Below are positions 23,507-32,600 of a stretch of DNA of 64,000 nt, piece by piece (the first letter of the stretch is position 1; each line of letters begins with the position of its first letter). The translations under genes were made by a program, and so were the position numbers. The stretch spans positions 124,001-188,000 of the forward strand of contig NZ_JAPCHV010000003.1 of NCBI RefSeq assembly GCF_026107645.2. Reading direction: 5' to 3'. The notes under the pieces are model-generated. The model made no database searches and was not told where the DNA came from. It saw only the letters and a program-made list of their open reading frames with translations. The DNA comes from Flavobacterium sp. MFBS3-15. Lineage in GTDB: Bacteria > Bacteroidota > Bacteroidia > Flavobacteriales > Flavobacteriaceae.

Positions 23507-24174
23507 ATGAAAAAAATTAGTATTTTTATTTTTCGGTTTTGCTAATCGGTGCCTCAGTAATTGTTGGGTGTTCAAGCGAAGAGGGTGTGTCGACAGCTAC
23601 AGATAATACTGCTTCTGCGCATAGGATCTATCAGGCTGATGTTAACGACTATATCAGCAATTTTTACGGTACGACTTTCGTATTTACGGATAGTATTGAA
23701 ACGTCCGATAAGGACAGGGATTACATTATCAGGGCAGTAACGGTTGGAACTGATACTGAGGCACGTGGCTATTTGGTATCTGATGCAGCAGATAACGAGC
23801 CTGTTGGATTCATTGACATCGACCATGCCAATCATGTAATGAAAATGGTTGATATGGCAACTGAAGAGATGGATGTTATCGAAGATCTTGATGAAGATCC
23901 TGTGTTCACCGAAATAAAAGGCAACCTTATAACGCTTGTTGAGCTAGGCAATGCTCCCGAAGCTCAATCCAGGGGTTGGTATGTGATTGTAGAGGTCATC
24001 GTTGAAATTGGAGATAATTTTTGGGGAGATATTCCGGGTTGTGGATCTACTCAGGTTGAGACCGATCCACTGACACTTGAGCAGCATTGCTATAAAAATT
24101 GTACCATAAAGAAAAAAAGATTTTGGATTACATGGAGTAGTACAGACTACCAACAAGTTGTTGATTGTCCTTGA
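23507..24174 (+). pseudogene. Lipoprotein gene with a frameshift in the signal peptide
   Basis: From the ATG at 23507 the frame reads MKKISIFIFRFC and stops at 23543. The +1 frame entered near 23537 continues LLIGASVIVGCSSEEG and stays open to 24174. One extra T in the run at 23537-23540 would join them into a perfect lipoprotein signal (MKKISIFIFRFLLIGASVIVGC). The TTG at 23539 would give a signal lacking its basic N-terminus. So this is a single-base deletion, a slippage-dependent gene, or a read error. The mature part (about 200 residues) is acidic and ends with several Cys (GCGS, HCYKNC, VDCP). Function unknown. Confidence 0.75.
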
Positions 24175-24182
24175 TCTATAAA

Positions 24183-24220
24183 ATAGGGCTACGTAAAGTT
24201 TTTACAACGTAGCCCTTTAT
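24183..24220 (+). terminator. Terminator within the cassette
   Basis: AGGGCTACGT (24185-24194) pairs with ACGTAGCCCT (24207-24216). The U tract is weak (TTATCAAAA). Confidence 0.6.
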
Positions 24221-24231
24221 CAAAATATATT

Positions 24232-24906
24232 ATGAAAGGAAAGTTATATGTTACAGTAATCATCTTTTTTATATTTGGATATTGTTTATGCAATGCACAG
24301 GATACAATTCAACTAAAAGATGTTGAAATTTTAGAAGATGTAAAGAAAAAGCCTAAAGAAAGGACGATAAAATATGGTAATAAGAAATCAAAATTTGTAA
24401 ATAAAATTGCCCTTTTTAACTCAGGTTCCAGTCCGTTATTTTATCTTGTTGATAGCATACCTTATGGGATATTACAGGAGTTGAAATTTAATTTTGCAGC
24501 AATGTGCAGGTTAGATGTAGAGCGAGATGCGCTGAAGTTAGGTGTAATGCGTACGGAGTATAAATTAACATTTTATGAAGAAAGTGAAAACGGGAATTTA
24601 ATCCAAATAAATGAAAAGCCGCTTATAATTGTCATTGAGGCAGGGAATGACTGGCATAAAAACATTACAGTTAATGTAGCATCTTACAATATAAAAAAGA
24701 ATAGGTTTTATATTTGTTTGGAACTTGCTTCTGAAAAGCCTTGCGATGAATGTGCATTTTATGTGCCCCAACATTTTAGAGCAGATAAGCCTCTAACCTA
24801 TAGAGTTGTTAGAAATGATTCCTCGCTTCACAATGTAGAGAAAGTCTCCCTTCCTACTAATACAGGTATATTTCTAGAGCTAAAAACCCTTACCCGCGAT
24901 TACTAA
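24232..24906 (+). CDS. Secreted protein of the DTIQxxEVVV family, cassette member
   Basis: 224 residues with a Sec signal (MKGKLYVTVIIFFIFGYCLC, cut near NAQ). The mature N-terminus QDTIQLKDVEI, a following Lys-rich stretch and the strand order match the two proteins at 9940-10560 and 10642-11265. A Cys pair (CDEC) sits where those have CSC or CMC. Strikingly AT-rich codon use (many AAA, ATA, TTA). Located just before the second tsf repeat copy. Function unknown. Confidence 0.82.
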   Translation: MKGKLYVTVIIFFIFGYCLCNAQDTIQLKDVEILEDVKKKPKERTIKYGNKKSKFVNKIALFNSGSSPLFYLVDSIPYGILQELKFNFAAMCRLDVERDALKLGVMRTEYKLTFYEESENGNLIQINEKPLIIVIEAGNDWHKNITVNVASYNIKKNRFYICLELASEKPCDECAFYVPQHFRADKPLTYRVVRNDSSLHNVEKVSLPTNTGIFLELKTLTRDY

Positions 24907-24930
24907 AAATCCAAATGCTTGTCTTATTGC

Positions 24931-24983
24931 CGGTTGATGCAGGCCTTGTTGTTACAGGTTTCAAAAGGGTTGCACTTGCATAA
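24931..24983 (+). pseudogene. tsf 3'-end remnant
   Basis: Encodes the last 16-17 residues of EF-Ts (VDAGLVVTGFKRVALA) and the stop, with no start of its own. It is a duplication product rather than a gene. Confidence 0.93.
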
Positions 24984-25043
24984 GTAAACCTTTTTTATCA
25001 TATCAGGACCCCCGAAATTGAAAAGTTCCGGGGGTTTTTGTTT
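24931..25043 (+). repeat. 113-bp direct repeat, right copy
   Basis: Second copy of the tsf 3' end and terminator (see 23295-23407). Its hairpin has one stem change (TTCC for TTTC) but keeps the GGGGG stem and T run, so it may still terminate transcription from the cassette. Confidence 0.97.
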
Positions 25044-25090
25044 ACTGTAACAAAGAGAGGTTTTCAGAGTCTTTTTCTAAAAACACGAAT

Positions 25091-26455
25091 ATGAAGAACC
25101 TGTTATACTTTTTTGTCCTCCTTTTTCCGATAGCAGTGCCCGCACAACCCGTATGCAACGAATTATACCATCACAAATTCAGTAAACAAGAAGTTGCGGC
25201 GGATATTGATTATATGTATGAAAAAATCAAAAACGCACATATAAATCCCTATACCGGCATCACGCAGGAAGAATTTGCCAAAAAAATCAGTACTGTAAAG
25301 GCTGCTTTAAAGGACAGTATGACCCAGCGGGATTTCTATTTTGCCGCAGCTCCCATTATGGTAAGCCTTAACGACGAACACAGTGGCATGAATGACTATT
25401 GCGTTACCGACAGCATTAAAAATAATTTTAAGGTATTCCCGCTCCGGTTTGAGTACGAAAATGATAAGATCATCCTTACGGAAAACTACAGTCCGCACGA
25501 TCTCACGCCGGGGGACGAATTAATTTCACTGAACGGGATTGCTGCTGCAGACCTGGCGGAAAATTGCGCAAGGCTCGTGCCCGGCCCGCCGGACGAGAGC
25601 AAGCCTATAGCCATTGAAAGGCTATGGATGTACCTGCCGAAATTCTGCTATTTCATTGAAGACAATTACCAGCTCTTGTTCCGGTCGGGCAAGCAGGTAC
25701 TTGTAAAAAGCCAGCCTTGGGATGAATTCCGTCAAAACTACAGCAAGACAAATCCGGTAAAAAAAAGCAACCCGCTGATGCAGTATGAAAAAGTGGAAGA
25801 TGCCGGGTACTTAACCGTAAATTCTTTCAGCATTAATAGCAAGCTGACCGGGGAAGTATGGGATGGTAAACTCGATTCTATTTTCACACTCATAAAAAGA
25901 GACAAGGTAAAACGGCTGTTTATAGATGTGAGCAACAATGGAGGGGGTAATTCTGCCGTCGGGCGTAAACTAATCGATTATTTTTCAGGCAAGCCTTATA
26001 GGACATATAGCGGAAAATGGAAGAAAAGTGCTGAATATGTGGATTATATGAAACGTAACGGCCTATTTGACAGCAAATACGAAAAGCTGGCCGATGGCAC
26101 TGTGATGGAAATGCCGCAGGAGAAGATTATCCCGAAAAAAAAAGCCAACCGGTTTAAAGGCATAACCTACATTGTAGTTGGAAAACACACCTTTTCGAGC
26201 GCTATAATGTTTGCCGCAATAGTGCAGGATAATAAGCTCGCAAAGCTGGTGGGCGAAACACCGCGTAAAGGGCATCCGAATCATTTTGGCGAATTGGTGG
26301 TTTTCAGTACGCCAAACACGCAGCTGAATTTTGCATTTGGTGTAAAAGAATGGATACGGCCCGCAGGAAAGTCAGCTTTCAATAAGCTTGTGCCGGACAT
26401 ACCGTTTGTTTTAAATGGGAAAACCCCGGCTCAAATAATCGCAGGAATAAAATAA
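25091..26455 (+). CDS. S41 family (C-terminal processing-like) serine peptidase
   Basis: 454 residues, Sec signal MKNLLYFFVLLFPIAVPAQ. A helical N-terminal domain (about 25-110), a PDZ-like segment (about 115-160, TPGDELISLNGIAAADL) and a tail-protease core (about 230-440). LFIDVSNNGGGNSAVGRKLI and VVGKHTFSSAIMFAA supply the oxyanion and nucleophile regions; the Ser after HTF is the expected nucleophile. Exported peptidase, substrate unknown. Its 5' flank is the right-hand tsf repeat, so its original promoter may have been separated from it. Confidence 0.9.
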   Translation: MKNLLYFFVLLFPIAVPAQPVCNELYHHKFSKQEVAADIDYMYEKIKNAHINPYTGITQEEFAKKISTVKAALKDSMTQRDFYFAAAPIMVSLNDEHSGMNDYCVTDSIKNNFKVFPLRFEYENDKIILTENYSPHDLTPGDELISLNGIAAADLAENCARLVPGPPDESKPIAIERLWMYLPKFCYFIEDNYQLLFRSGKQVLVKSQPWDEFRQNYSKTNPVKKSNPLMQYEKVEDAGYLTVNSFSINSKLTGEVWDGKLDSIFTLIKRDKVKRLFIDVSNNGGGNSAVGRKLIDYFSGKPYRTYSGKWKKSAEYVDYMKRNGLFDSKYEKLADGTVMEMPQEKIIPKKKANRFKGITYIVVGKHTFSSAIMFAAIVQDNKLAKLVGETPRKGHPNHFGELVVFSTPNTQLNFAFGVKEWIRPAGKSAFNKLVPDIPFVLNGKTPAQIIAGIK

Positions 26456-26458
26456 CCA

Positions 26459-26490
26459 AAAACCCCGCTTCTCACAGGCGGGGTTTTCTT
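26459..26490 (+). terminator. Terminator of the S41 gene
   Basis: AAAACCCCGC (26459-26468) pairs with GCGGGGTTTT (26478-26487), followed by CTTTT. No other element is visible up to the ald gene. Confidence 0.9.
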
Positions 26491-26622
26491 TTACCCGTTG
26501 CCGGGCCAAACAAACAAACATATATAACAAATCGCTTTTAAGTCGCTATCCTGAATGCTTCTCCAAATCAACAAATAACCAAATAACCAAATCCACAATA
26601 AACCCATCAATAAATAAACTCA

Positions 26623-27726
26623 TTACCCCATCAACAAATCAACCTCTGCAAACGCTTTTTTAATCTCTTCAATGAGCACTTCCCCTTTTACGATGTTCAG
26701 GCCACGGCCCAGGTCAGGATATTTTTCGCAGGCCGTTTCCCACCCCAGGTTGGCGAGCTTTAGTATGTATGGCAGCGTAACGTTCGTGAGTGCAAGTGTC
26801 GAGGTATACGGCACCGCGCCCGGCATGTTGGCCACACAGTAATGCACAATATCGTCGATGATATAGGTGGGTTCCTCGTGCGTTGTCGGGCGCGTGGTCT
26901 CAAAGCATCCGCCCTGGTCTACCGCCACATCTACGAGTACCGTACCCGGGCGCATTTCCTTCAGCATCTCGCGGGTAATGAGGTTGGGGGCCTTGGCTCC
27001 CGGTATCAGCACTGCTCCAATGATCAGGTCGTGGTTTTTAATGTGCCTCTTGATATTGAACACGCTGGAGAACTCCGTCACCACGTGGTTCGGCATGATG
27101 TCATTCACATACCGCAGGCGCTTCATGTTGATGTCGAGTATGGTCACGTGTGCGCCAAGCCCTGCCGCCATTTTTGCGGCCTGTATGCCTACAACGCCGG
27201 CACCCAGCACCAGCACCTTGCCCGGGGGTACCCCCGGAACGCCGCCCAGCAGTACGCCGCGGCCCTTGATGGGTTTCTCTAAATATTTCGCGCCCTGCTG
27301 TATCGCCATGCGCCCTGCCACCTCGCTCATTGGGGTAAGCAGCGGGAGGAAGCCGTCTTCATCGCTCACGGTCTCATAGGCAATGCACACCGCTTTGCTG
27401 GCGATCATGGCACGGGTAAGCTCCTCACTGGATGCAAAATGAAAATAGGTAAACAGCACCTGGTTGCGCTTGATGAGCGGGTACTCGTAAGGGGTGGGCT
27501 CCTTTACCTTTACGATCATGTCGGCCATGGCATACACAGCTTCTATGGTGGGCAGCAATACGGCTCCTGCCTCGTAGTAATCCTCATCGGAAAAGCCGCT
27601 GCCGATTCCGGCCGACTCCTGCACGAAAACCTCATGCCCGTAATTTACCAGTTCGAACGCCCCCGCCGGAGTCAGCCCTACGCGGTTCTCATTGTTCTTT
27701 ATTTCCTGTGGGACCCCTATTTTCAT
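26623..27726 (-). CDS. ald: Alanine dehydrogenase
   Basis: 367 residues. Catalyses NAD-dependent L-alanine to pyruvate plus ammonia, in the cytoplasm. Arg15, Lys75 and His96 (in TYFHFA) correspond to the substrate-binding and catalytic residues of the family. The Rossmann motif LGAGVVGIQAAKMA lies at 174-187. MKIGVPQEIKNNENRVGLTP is the typical N-terminus. Monocistronic, convergent with the S41 gene. Confidence 0.97.
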   Translation of the reverse strand: MKIGVPQEIKNNENRVGLTPAGAFELVNYGHEVFVQESAGIGSGFSDEDYYEAGAVLLPTIEAVYAMADMIVKVKEPTPYEYPLIKRNQVLFTYFHFASSEELTRAMIASKAVCIAYETVSDEDGFLPLLTPMSEVAGRMAIQQGAKYLEKPIKGRGVLLGGVPGVPPGKVLVLGAGVVGIQAAKMAAGLGAHVTILDINMKRLRYVNDIMPNHVVTEFSSVFNIKRHIKNHDLIIGAVLIPGAKAPNLITREMLKEMRPGTVLVDVAVDQGGCFETTRPTTHEEPTYIIDDIVHYCVANMPGAVPYTSTLALTNVTLPYILKLANLGWETACEKYPDLGRGLNIVKGEVLIEEIKKAFAEVDLLMG

Positions 27727-27861
27727 GATGGTAAATTTTATTTTTTGTAAATATAAAAAGTTTACCCCTATAAATTACAGGGTTCTTTATGAATATTTTT
27801 ATTAAATTTTAGTCGACACCCCTTTCTAAAATATAAATCGACGATGTGACTAAACTATTTC

Positions 27862-27869
27862 TATATTTG
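27862..27869 (+). promoter_or_regulatory. -7 box adjacent to start codon (leaderless message)
   Basis: TATATTTG ends 4 nt before the ATG at 27874, so the transcript should begin at or beside that ATG. Confidence 0.5.
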
Positions 27870-27873
27870 ATAT

Positions 27874-28290
27874 ATGGACAGGAAGGAATTTCTAAGGCAC
27901 ATATGGGAAAGGTATCTCAGGCCGGCGCTTGTCGTAGCCGCTTCACTTTTTGTGATGTACCTGTTGTACTATGCGGCTCAGGACATAACATCGGTATTGG
28001 GTACTGCCAGCGCAATACTTTTACTGGTAGCCGGGCTTGTGGCAATTTATGTGCTGAAAAGCTTTTTGGAAAGACTGTGGAAAAAAGTATTTGTACGATT
28101 TTCTGGTAAGGTGCAGGGAAATCTGATTACTGCCTCAAAAATTATGGTATTCATTGGCGATTGTATCCTTGGGGTAATTATATTCCGGCTTTGGCAAATG
28201 GAGTGGCTATACGCTTCCCTGCTTATAGTAATGATACTGATTGGGAAAGTCCGGGAAGTATCGCAAACATCACGAGAGCAATCCACATAG
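27874..28290 (+). CDS. Small multi-helix membrane protein
   Basis: 138 residues. Hydrophobic segments near 17-35, 40-60, 86-104 and 106-122, with basic loops (ERLWKKVFVRFSGK), indicate an inner-membrane protein. No family recognised. The lipoprotein gene follows after 12 bp, so they are probably one unit. Confidence 0.72.
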   Translation: MDRKEFLRHIWERYLRPALVVAASLFVMYLLYYAAQDITSVLGTASAILLLVAGLVAIYVLKSFLERLWKKVFVRFSGKVQGNLITASKIMVFIGDCILGVIIFRLWQMEWLYASLLIVMILIGKVREVSQTSREQST

Positions 28291-28302
28291 CCGGCTAACC
28301 CT

Positions 28303-28884
28303 ATGAAAAATATCTTCCTTATCCTGTTTCTGTTATTATCAGCTATCTCATGCAAAAAAGAGGCTGCAAAAACCATAACCGAAAAACCTGCCCCAGTTCC
28401 ATCTGAGGCTTCCCCTGAATTTAATGAAAGCGTTGATGTAAGTCTGTGGGACTTTAACGGCGATGGCAAACCGGATGATGAAATAACTGTACCCGTTGTG
28501 GAAGGTTCGGGAAATCCTGTTGAAGATGGCACGCCCGGCAAATTCACCATAACATTCGACAATAAAACGCTGCCGGATCTCGCCGTTGGATGCTGCAATC
28601 CGATGCCTGTAGGCGAAGGCGACCTCAATGGCGACGGCGCCGCGGAACTGTCGGTTTTCCAGGCTCCCATGAACGGGTGCGTGTATACCATGGCGACCTA
28701 TACTTTCCGCGATGGCAAGTGGCAACAGCTTTTTGAACCGTTTATTGTGCCTACCGGTTGTGATGAGATAAGCGCCGAAGAGGTGCAAAGCCTGGTTTAT
28801 AAAGAGGGCAATAAAGTCTATATTATGGTGACCGATGTAAATGACGAGGATTTTAAAAGGACAGCAAAAGAAGTAAAGCTTTAA
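28303..28884 (+). CDS. Lipoprotein with two DxNGDG calcium-type loops
   Basis: 193 residues. Signal MKNIFLILFLLLSAISC, then KKEAAK and a Pro-rich linker. DFNGDGKPDDE and DLNGDGAAEL are EF-hand-like or FG-GAP-like calcium loops about 60 residues apart. Four Cys (GCC, GC, GC) could form disulphides. It may bind calcium and another ligand outside the cytoplasm. 12 bp after the membrane protein gene. Confidence 0.78.
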   Translation: MKNIFLILFLLLSAISCKKEAAKTITEKPAPVPSEASPEFNESVDVSLWDFNGDGKPDDEITVPVVEGSGNPVEDGTPGKFTITFDNKTLPDLAVGCCNPMPVGEGDLNGDGAAELSVFQAPMNGCVYTMATYTFRDGKWQQLFEPFIVPTGCDEISAEEVQSLVYKEGNKVYIMVTDVNDEDFKRTAKEVKL

Positions 28885-28922
28885 TCCGTCATTTACCACA
28901 TACCATAATTGTAAATTTTCAC

Positions 28923-28930
28923 TACTTTTG
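28923..28930 (+). promoter_or_regulatory. -7 box of the YhhQ-type transporter gene
   Basis: TACTTTTG, 18 nt before the ATG at 28949. It covers the TTG that would start a longer frame, which argues for the internal ATG. Confidence 0.5.
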
Positions 28931-28948
28931 GTATACACCCGTAATTTC

Positions 28949-29629
28949 ATGCCTTTAACCAAAAGACAGACCATATTTACCATACTTTCCGGCATTTTCA
29001 TTACCAATGCCGTAGTGGCCGAACTCATTGGCGGCAAGCTCATTTACGTAGGTTCCGTCCCAATGAGCGTAGGGATATTGCCATGGCCGGTGGTGTTCAT
29101 TACCACCGATCTTATCAACGAGTATTTTGGCGAAAAGGGCGTGCGCAGGCTGTCGTACATTACGGCAGGGCTTATTGCCTACTGCTTTTTTGTGCTTTGG
29201 GCCGCGCTGAATATTCCTGCTGTAAAAGGCATGGGAGTGCAGGACAGTGCGTTCTCCTCGGTATTCGGGCAGGGCATGTGGATCATCGTAGGGAGCATCA
29301 CGGCGTTCCTTGTGTCGCAGCTCATTGACGTAACCATATTCCATTTCGTGAAGCGAAAGACCGGAAAGCGCATGATATGGCTGCGCAGTACAGGATCGAC
29401 AGTCATATCGCAGTTTTTCGACTCGTTCATAGTACTCGGTATCGCCTTTTGGGCTACAGGGCAAATGGACACCGAAACCTACATCGCCTCGGGGCTTACC
29501 GGATATGCCGTAAAGCTTGCCATCGCCATATTGCTTACGCCCGCCATCTACCTCGGGCATGCCATCATCGGCAAACACATGAAGCCTGATGACGGGCCGC
29601 AGCTTGAAAACCTGAAAGAAGGCCGGTAA
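28949..29629 (+). CDS. yhhQ: YhhQ-family queuosine precursor transporter
   Basis: 226 residues from the ATG at 28949 (MPLTKRQTIFTILSGIFITN). Six hydrophobic segments. Motifs of the YhhQ/VUT family are present: NAVVAELIGGKL, FITTDLINEYFGEKGVRR and STVISQFFDSFIVLGIAF. The family imports queuine-related deazapurines for tRNA queuosine synthesis. No other queuosine gene is nearby. Confidence 0.88.
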   Translation: MPLTKRQTIFTILSGIFITNAVVAELIGGKLIYVGSVPMSVGILPWPVVFITTDLINEYFGEKGVRRLSYITAGLIAYCFFVLWAALNIPAVKGMGVQDSAFSSVFGQGMWIIVGSITAFLVSQLIDVTIFHFVKRKTGKRMIWLRSTGSTVISQFFDSFIVLGIAFWATGQMDTETYIASGLTGYAVKLAIAILLTPAIYLGHAIIGKHMKPDDGPQLENLKEGR

Positions 29630-29654
29630 TCACTGCCTGCTTCAAAAACTATAG

Positions 29655-29662
29655 TATATTTG
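29655..29662 (+). promoter_or_regulatory. -7 box before the TraB/TIKI-type gene
   Basis: TATATTTG, 27 nt before the proposed TTG start at 29690. It overlaps the first TTG of the longer frame (29660), ruling that out as a start. Confidence 0.5.
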
Positions 29663-29689
29663 ACTCCGAATACCCTGAAAATCCACACA

Positions 29690-32600
29690 TTGAAAAGATT
29701 AGCCCTACTGCTGCTCTTTGCGGCAGCCTCATTATCAGCACAGGAAAAGAAATACCAAAGCCTCCTATGGGAAATATCAGGCAACGGCCTGGAAAAGAAA
29801 TCGTACCTGTATGGTTCCATGCACGTGAGCAACAAAGTGTCGTACAACCTTAGCGACGCTTTTTTTACGCACCTGCTCAATGCCGACATGGTGGCCGGGG
29901 AAAGCGACCCTGCTACCTGGGGAGAGCTTACAGGGATGATGTCGCAGCAAAGGCCGTACTACCTTTCCATGGGGTATTCGGGCTTCTATTTTAAGCCGGT
30001 CGGCAAGGATGGCCTGCGGAAGCTCTTCAGCAGCAACAGCTATTCGCTGAACAGCCTGTTGTCGCGTACTGATGAAACAGACATCGAAAACCAGGAAGAT
30101 ACCTACCTGGATATGTTCATTTACCGCACCGGCCGCAAATACAATAAAATATCTGTAGGGCTGGAGGATGCGAAAACCTCGGTGCTTACCATTATGAAGG
30201 TAGACCCTACGAGCGTAAAGCCGTTGGAAAATAACCGGGCCGCCATACAAAAAGCATTGAAAAACATGTCGTACCAGGATGCCCTGACGCACTACTACCG
30301 CGAGAAGGACCTGGACATGATCGACTCGCTCATGGTGCTGGCAATACCCGAAAACTACCTGAAGGCATTGCTTTATGAGCGCAACGGGGTCATGGCCGCA
30401 TCAATCGACTCGCTTTCGCGAAAAGGAAGCCTGTTTGCGGCTGTGGGGGCGGCACACCTTCCGGGGAAGAATGGCGTAATTGAGGCCCTGCGCAAAAAAG
30501 GATTTACCGTGACCCCTGTTTTTGATACCTATGGGGAGAAAGGGCTGGAGAAGAAACAGCAGATAGAAGCCTACTACGTTAAGCCCTCCTACAGGCAGTA
30601 CACCACACCCGATGGCATGGTAACCCTGCCGCTTTTTAACCAGGTGATGGAAAGCAGGGCCATGACAGAGTCGCCCGACCTTGCCAACGGGGGTTACATT
30701 ACCCTGAAGCGCACCCTGCTGGCCGATTTCCTCAAAAAGGACAACAAACCCTTTGACCATCGATCGCTGGACAGCCTCTTCTACGAAAATGTGCAGGGCA
30801 AGATACTGGAGAAGAAATTCTACACGCAGGGCAGTTATCCGTACTACGACATAAAGAGCACCACCCGCACAGGCAATGCCCAGCGCTACCGCTACTACAT
30901 TACCCCGCTGGAGGTCATTACCGTAATCATGTCGGGTGAGGGGAATTATGTGCGACAGTTCGAGAATGATATTTTCAGTAACATTACGTTTAAAACAATG
31001 ACCGGCAAATGGACAAAAGCGGCCCCGGCACGTGGCGGCTTTAGCGTGTCGTTGCCGGAAAACAGGGCGGTTTACGGCGACATGCAGTCCTATACACCCG
31101 AAGATGTGCAGATGGTGGGTTATGATAATGGCGCGGCTTACTTCATTACCGAAAAAACGTTCGATTACGCAACCCCCGAGGACACACGCTTTGAGCTGCA
31201 GCGCATGCATTATGAGTTCTACGCCAATTTTGATGCCGACAGCACTGATACCGCTTTTGATAAAAAGCCGCTGGCATTCCTGTCTTCCGCAAAGGTGGGC
31301 AGTAAGGACATCCGCCTGAAATCGGTTATTCATGGGGCAAAATACTACCTGATGGGCACTGTGGGTGCGGCAGATGCCGATACGGAGAAGTTCTTCAATT
31401 CCTTTGCCATAGAGAAAGAGGCTTTCCGCGACGATTTCCGGACCTATGCCGATACGATTGGAAAATTCACAGTCGCAATCCCCAAACGCGAAAACGAACG
31501 CCTGGATTTTGTGTTCAACTACCATGGCATGGCGGACGACGACGAGGATACTAACTATTTTATAGCCGAATCAGGCAGCGTATCATTCGTATTGCCTTCG
31601 GGAAGGAAAATAGACGTGAGCTACAGCCAGGGCCACCGCTATGAAGCCCTGAAGCCTGCAGATTCGGTTTGGGCTGACATCCGTAGAAACACGGTTGCCG
31701 AAAATGATTACTATTATAACGAAGATGATGAATATGCACTGCCGCTTGCGGGGAGGAAAGGGGTGGCACCGTCCACATGGCCCGAAAAGATATGGAAGCG
31801 CATCTCGAAAGACAGCAGGAAAAGGATAACCGCAGAGAAGATGACCAATAATAAAGAGGAGGGCTATTCGCAGTGGGATTTCCTTCTGGAACAGGACAAC
31901 TCGGAACAGGCCATCAAACAGCGCTACTATTACCGCAATGGCTTTAAGTATGACATAAGCACGCTGGTGGAGAAAGGCTACAAAAACGACGACCGTGAAA
32001 TAGAGAAAGTATTTGGTTCGTTTGCCTTTACCGATAAAGTGGAAGAGGGCATCGATTACGACCGGGTGGCGCGTTTTATCGAAGATACCAAAAGCGAACA
32101 TGACAGCATCAGGAGGTCAGCGATACGCTCGGCATTGAACCTCAGGATCAGCGAAAAGGACCTGCCCGCGATGATGGAGTTCCTGAAAGGATTCGAATAC
32201 AAAACCGATGAATCTTATTCCGTACAGGGGTTATACAACAAGATCGGTCAAATACAGCACCCCTCGGTAATCCCGTTCCTTGAAAAGCAATATAAAAAGG
32301 AGGGGATTAAAGCATCGGAACAGTTCATGCTGCTCAATGCGCTTACCGGCCAGAAGAGCCGGGCCGGGTACAAAAAATTGCTGGAACTGCTGGAGTACGA
32401 CCTGCCACTTTCGGACAGGGAATACGATGTTTCGGGACTCTTTGCCGGCTTTAGCGTTGATCCGGAAAATTCGCAGGTGCTGATGCCGGACATCTTCCAG
32501 TTTTTCAGTGTGCCGGAATACCACGCGCCCATAGTCGATTTCGTTGCAGGCCTGCTTAGCGAAGAGGCCATAAAGCCCGGCAAGGTAAAGCCCTTCAAAA

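Larger units (their letters stand above)
23408..24930. other. AT-rich two-gene segment bounded by the tsf 3'-end repeat
   Basis: 1,523 bp lying between the two 113-bp copies. It holds a frameshifted lipoprotein gene and a secreted DTIQ-family gene, both plus strand, and is visibly richer in A+T than tsf or ald. There is no integrase, transposase or obvious terminal inverted repeat. The arrangement resembles insertion at the 3' end of a conserved gene with that end restored; a simple tandem duplication is the alternative. Confidence 0.65.

Noticed and set aside
30401..31525. 374-codon minus-strand ORF
   Set aside because: Inside the TraB/TIKI-type gene on the other strand; no domain or signal.
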